37,314 nucleotides of DNA from JAISFI01 sp031552425 (lineage in GTDB: Bacteria > Bacteroidota > Bacteroidia > Bacteroidales > Azobacteroidaceae): positions 1-37,314 of the forward strand of contig JAVBMM010000142.1 in NCBI GenBank assembly GCA_031552425.1, written 5' to 3'. Positions 35,401 to 37,314 of this stretch are shown piece after piece; the stretch's first letter is position 1, and every line of letters starts with the position of its first letter. The notes beneath the pieces are model-generated. The model saw nothing but the letters and a program-made list of their open reading frames with translations, had not been told where the DNA came from and did no database searches. The translations under genes and the position numbers were made by a program.

Positions 35401-36468
35401 GCAAATCCAAATATCTCCACGTTTATCTTCTGCGAATTTTCCTATTACAGAATAAGGCAAACCGTCTTTTTCCGGACAATATAAACGAAAAAGTTGCTTT
35501 TTTGTATTCAAATAATTTATTCCTCCCCAATAAGTACCAATCCATATGGTTCCCTGCCTATCTGTATAAAGACAAGTGATCGATCTGTGAGTCAATCCTG
35601 AAGTATATCCGTCTATCGGAAGAAATGATTCGAATTTATCGGTTTGAGGATTTATCCGGCAAAGTCCGTATTGAGAACCAAACCAAACATATCCGGTACT
35701 ATCTTCACATACAGTTCTCACATAGCGATGAACCAACGACTCCGGATCTTTGGGATCATGTTTATATATTTTTGATGTTCCATCGGGAGCATTTTTGATT
35801 AAATACTGAGAAGTCAATATCCACAGATTCTTTCTTTTATCCTCATATACTTTCCGAACAATTACCTCCGGATAATATTTTTTCAAAGTCATATTACCAT
35901 CTATGGAAATCAAGCCTTTTGAAGTACATATCCAACAGATCCCATTGGAATCTTCATCAATAGACAAATAACGCATATCTTTACCCAAAGAATAATAAAA
36001 ACGAAGTTTTTGTTCTTTTATATCGTATACGTACAAATCATCTTTGATACACAACCATATTCTCTTTTTTCCATAGCCAACAACTGATACATTATTAGGA
36101 ACTACAGTATGAAATACTTCTTTTTTCATATCGAAAACGACAAAAGACGCCTGTACCCTTAAATATAGCCGTCCATTGTTATCTCCTGAAATATAATGTA
36201 TCCTTCGAAAAGGAAGTGAAGTCGTATCATCCGGTATCGAATGATATACTTTGATTTGATTGCCATCATAACGATTTAATCCGTCACGTGTAGCAAACCA
36301 CATCATTCCAAATTCATCTTGATAAATATCATTTACTGTAACATGAGACAAACCGTCTTTGGTTTCTATATGTTGAAAAATAAAATTTTGGGAAACAACA
36401 TTACCTGATAATATGAGAAAAATACATATTAACCACAAATACATTTTTCGTATTAGGAAAGTCAACAT
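32473..36468 (-). CDS. Hybrid two-component system (HTCS) sensor-regulator
   Basis: A 1331-residue single-protein signalling system of the type that controls polysaccharide use in Bacteroidetes. In order: signal peptide (to about 26), a periplasmic sensor of about 14 Reg_prop blades forming two beta-propellers (30-660, repeated DxxGxxWxGT-like motifs), a Y_Y_Y domain (about 690-760), one membrane helix (IWAYILYALILAVITIWFL, about 775-795), HisKA with phospho-accepting His at about 821 (NISHEIKTP), HATPase (NNLLSNAFKYT, DTGKGI, GTGIGLALS), a receiver with Asp at about 1128 (SDIMMPNMSG) and Lys at about 1178, and a C-terminal AraC-type HTH (about 1225-1328). All key residues are present. The ligand is unknown but is probably an oligosaccharide cleaved by the adjacent GH95/GH28 enzymes. 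Confidence 0.95.
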   Translation of the reverse strand: MLTFLIRKMYLWLICIFLILSGNVVSQNFIFQHIETKDGLSHVTVNDIYQDEFGMMWFATRDGLNRYDGNQIKVYHSIPDDTTSLPFRRIHYISGDNNGRLYLRVQASFVVFDMKKEVFHTVVPNNVSVVGYGKKRIWLCIKDDLYVYDIKEQKLRFYYSLGKDMRYLSIDEDSNGICWICTSKGLISIDGNMTLKKYYPEVIVRKVYEDKRKNLWILTSQYLIKNAPDGTSKIYKHDPKDPESLVHRYVRTVCEDSTGYVWFGSQYGLCRINPQTDKFESFLPIDGYTSGLTHRSITCLYTDRQGTIWIGTYWGGINYLNTKKQLFRLYCPEKDGLPYSVIGKFAEDKRGDIWICTEGGGLCSYHPSTGKFVSYPREKKWISGSNIKEIMYDEKEDCLWLGSHGYQINCFDLKTKRSRVYGSFSQELFKNSNSILLYGDYGDKLLLGCFFGVCVLDIRTGNIEPFMPEEEVFRREVNMMIIDSKNRLWVATIQGLICYDLTNKSLAVYEYLPNSPSGLSSNVINVIFEDSQKRIWLGTNGSGLNLYRPETNDFVRYTKEKNKLLDNNIVAIKETKLGKILLGTNKGLSVFHVEDTVFTNYEYSRGFPLMEVNDGSLFVASDGKIYVGGVEGMTIFSEKDLFSFPPERFNIEFTRLYVNDMEVVQGDETQILKNALPFTKKIRLKSGYSVFSIEFMTDNYIHYGSNDVEYRLQGYENQWMKVRFGRTLTYTNLSPGEYTLELRAKNFPTITKSLGITIEPPFYRTIWAYILYALILAVITIWFLRQARMRFYLKTSLEFERKEKLRTEELTQSKLRFFTNISHEIKTPITLILGQTEMLLNAYNIHPVVYSKILNIQRNAQNLKNLISELLDFRKQEQGHLKLHISCLNLITFLEEIYMTFKSYAAGKNIDLQFKHTEEEINVWFDPDQMQKVVNNLLSNAFKYTKKEGTITISVKEWDKDVEFSVSDTGKGILPDELKNVFDRFYQVYNMDGNLGTGIGLALSKGIVEAHHGQIKAESIYGEGSVFSVRLEKGDRHFGKEVKRMDPVVEMTYYEQALPDNSFMDGIKRSQKEIKVPRFSVLIVEDNEDLRNLLFDVFSSIYKVEVAIDGLDGWNKVREIHPDIVVSDIMMPNMSGIELCAKIKDNFDTSHIPVVLLTAKTAVEHKFEGLRIGADDYVTKPFDVKLLVLRCNNLLNNRELLKRKYVHDPEFKSPQLATSSSDLDLLDRATEIVLHNMRNPIFDVDIFSKEMGVGRTTLFNKLKGITGLSPNQFYINIRLKKAAEMLINNPDLNIADIAYDTGFSSPHYFNRCFKDLFGCAPMIYRKNNIKK

Positions 36469-36519
36469 TTTTATTTATTTGAAGTCGTTTAGACTTTTAA
36501 AATTAAATATTTAGCATTT

Positions 36520-36703
36520 TACTTTTTCCCTTAATGGAAAAAGTAACAAAAAGATCAAGGCTGCGTCCAAATGACTAAAAAATAATGCGTTACGGCTAAA
36601 CGAATCGAACTCGCTTCGCTCAAACAACGCTTCGTTTTTAACGCCTCCACTACATATTCTTCTTAGTGCCATTTGTCCGATGCCGAAAAGTTGACCTTTG
36701 ATT
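36520..36703. repeat. Long imperfect inverted-repeat element in the HTCS leader
   Basis: It begins with a perfect 10-bp hairpin (tactttttcc at 36520-36529, ggaaaaagta at 36536-36545). From 36553 to 36703 the two sides are imperfect inverted copies: gatcaagg against cctttgatt, gtccaaatg against catttgtcc, gcgtta (36587-36592) against taacgc (36639-36644), and aaacgaa (36598-36604) against ttcgttt (36631-36637). It contains no gene that I can support. The form is that of a small dispersed palindromic repeat or a MITE. From memory, short spurious proteins read from this kind of sequence occur in many Bacteroidales genomes, which would fit a dispersed repeat. Confidence 0.55.
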
Positions 36704-36760
36704 AGGTGATTAAATACAAAAATCTAAATGACCCATTTGGTATCTTTTAGAAGATTATCA

Positions 36761-36768
36761 CAAAAATA
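36761..36768 (-). promoter_or_regulatory. Candidate -7 element of the HTCS operon
   Basis: On the minus strand this reads TATTTTTG, a match to TAnnTTTG. No -33 TTTG is present, as expected for a promoter that needs an activator. It would give a leader of about 285 nt, most of it occupied by the inverted-repeat element. A hairpin (tatctt-ttag-aagata) lies at 36741-36756, near the expected start of transcription. Confidence 0.35.
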
Positions 36769-36776
36769 GTAAGTAT

Positions 36777-36849
36777 TTAATACAATGTCGGGTAAAATTG
36801 TTCAAATGATTTAGTAAAATCGTTCAAATGCCATAAGATATTGTATTAA
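36777..36849. repeat. Two 17-bp direct repeats between 10-bp inverted repeats
   Basis: gtaaaattgttcaaatg at 36792-36808 and gtaaaatcgttcaaatg at 36814-36830 differ at one base and are 22 bp apart, start to start. They are bracketed by ttaatacaat (36777-36786) and attgtattaa (36840-36849), exact inverted copies. The direct repeats lie just upstream of the candidate HTCS -7 element. Two 17-bp half-sites about two helical turns apart is the kind of operator that AraC-family HTH domains bind. Confidence 0.6.
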
Positions 36850-36882
36850 TCTGAAAATCCAGTATGGAAATATAACAAAAGA

Positions 36883-37311
36883 TTATTCCTTGTACTTATG
36901 CTTTATTACTAATTGTGGCTGGGAATTGCAAAGTGATTTTTCTACTAAATATACACGAACATGAGGAACATTAGATTTTGGATATCTCTCCGGATATAAT
37001 TTTGTAACATACAAAATATAATTATTTCCTGTTTTTTTTAGTTCTGAATGTATACGAATCGAAGGAGAATCGAAAACGGTAATTATCAATAAATTAAATT
37101 TAGAGAAATTAACTTTAGATGGACTGATTATCGAACTCAGTTCAGAGTTATAATATTCATAAAAAGAAACAATGCGGTGATCTGTTATGGTATTATAAGA
37201 TCTGATGTCCGCTTTAATTTCATAAATATCAATAGCTTCAGTTTTGTCATTTTGACCAAAAATACTGCTACTTGATATTATAAACGTGAAAAATAATACT
37301 ATTTTTTTCAT
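36883..37311 (-). CDS. Small secreted protein of unknown function
   Basis: A 142-residue protein with a clear signal peptide (MKKIVLFFTFIISSSSIFGQ), so it should leave the cytoplasm. The rest has mixed strand-like and charged segments, one cysteine, and a basic end (VIKHKYKE). I recognise no domain. The ATG is 3 bp from the window edge, and the signal peptide shows the N-terminus is complete; its promoter lies outside the window. It points toward the HTCS gene but is 414 bp from it, and I see no terminator in between. The gap 36469-36882 holds only the repeats and candidate promoter listed separately. Confidence 0.7.
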   Translation of the reverse strand: MKKIVLFFTFIISSSSIFGQNDKTEAIDIYEIKADIRSYNTITDHRIVSFYEYYNSELSSIISPSKVNFSKFNLLIITVFDSPSIRIHSELKKTGNNYILYVTKLYPERYPKSNVPHVRVYLVEKSLCNSQPQLVIKHKYKE

Positions 37312-37314
37312 ACA

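Noticed and set aside
36587..36694. Short protein read from the inverted-repeat element (plus strand, ending at a TGA near 36694)
   Set aside because: The sequence is palindromic and repetitive, has no start signal, and no domain; I treat it as non-coding repeat.

Overview
The window looks like chromosomal DNA from a low-GC member of the Bacteroidetes, most likely order Bacteroidales. Four things point there: promoters of the TAnnTTTG (-7) type, most of them without a clear -33 TTTG; no Shine-Dalgarno sequences; the neighbourhoods gyrA-TPR, rsfS-ftsH-cdsA and tamB-tamL; and a hybrid two-component system (HTCS) beside carbohydrate-active enzymes. The family or genus cannot be fixed from this sequence alone.

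Region 1 (1-720) is an accessory-looking boundary. It holds the 3' end of an unrecognised gene, a nested palindromic element, a possible degraded dehydrogenase tail, a strong terminator and a small array of 22-bp repeats. Region 2 (720-18210) is housekeeping: a CPA2 cation:proton antiporter, pgk, the tatA-tatC pair, fabD, a gyrA-TPR-paaK-ACT run, clpC, and the rsfS-ftsH-cdsA run. Gene ends and starts are tightly packed (ATGA overlaps, a 0-bp junction, an 8-bp gap between converging genes), and three perfect hairpins serve as terminators.

Region 3 (18290-28321) is a rightward run of five genes: tamB, tamL (the lipoprotein TamA-like Omp85 protein of Bacteroidetes), a degenerate M23-like protein, a gluzincin (HExxH) peptidase and a COG2509-type FAD oxidoreductase. 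The first two form the translocation and assembly module of the envelope. tamB has no in-frame ATG ahead of its membrane anchor; removing one base from a run of seven A would restore one.

Region 4 (28296-36850) is a leftward cassette of an HTCS sensor-regulator, a GH95 enzyme and a GH28 enzyme, with no susC or susD in the window. The HTCS leader carries a candidate -7 element, a pair of 17-bp direct repeats spaced much like AraC half-sites, and a long imperfect inverted-repeat element that resembles a dispersed palindromic repeat. Region 5 (36883-37311) is one small secreted protein of unknown function.

No tRNA, rRNA, CRISPR array, transposase or phage gene was seen. The most unusual observations are the tamB start anomaly, the HTCS leader architecture, the regulator-first cassette without susCD, and the structured repeats at both ends of the window. 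I do not see a clearly new multi-gene system.
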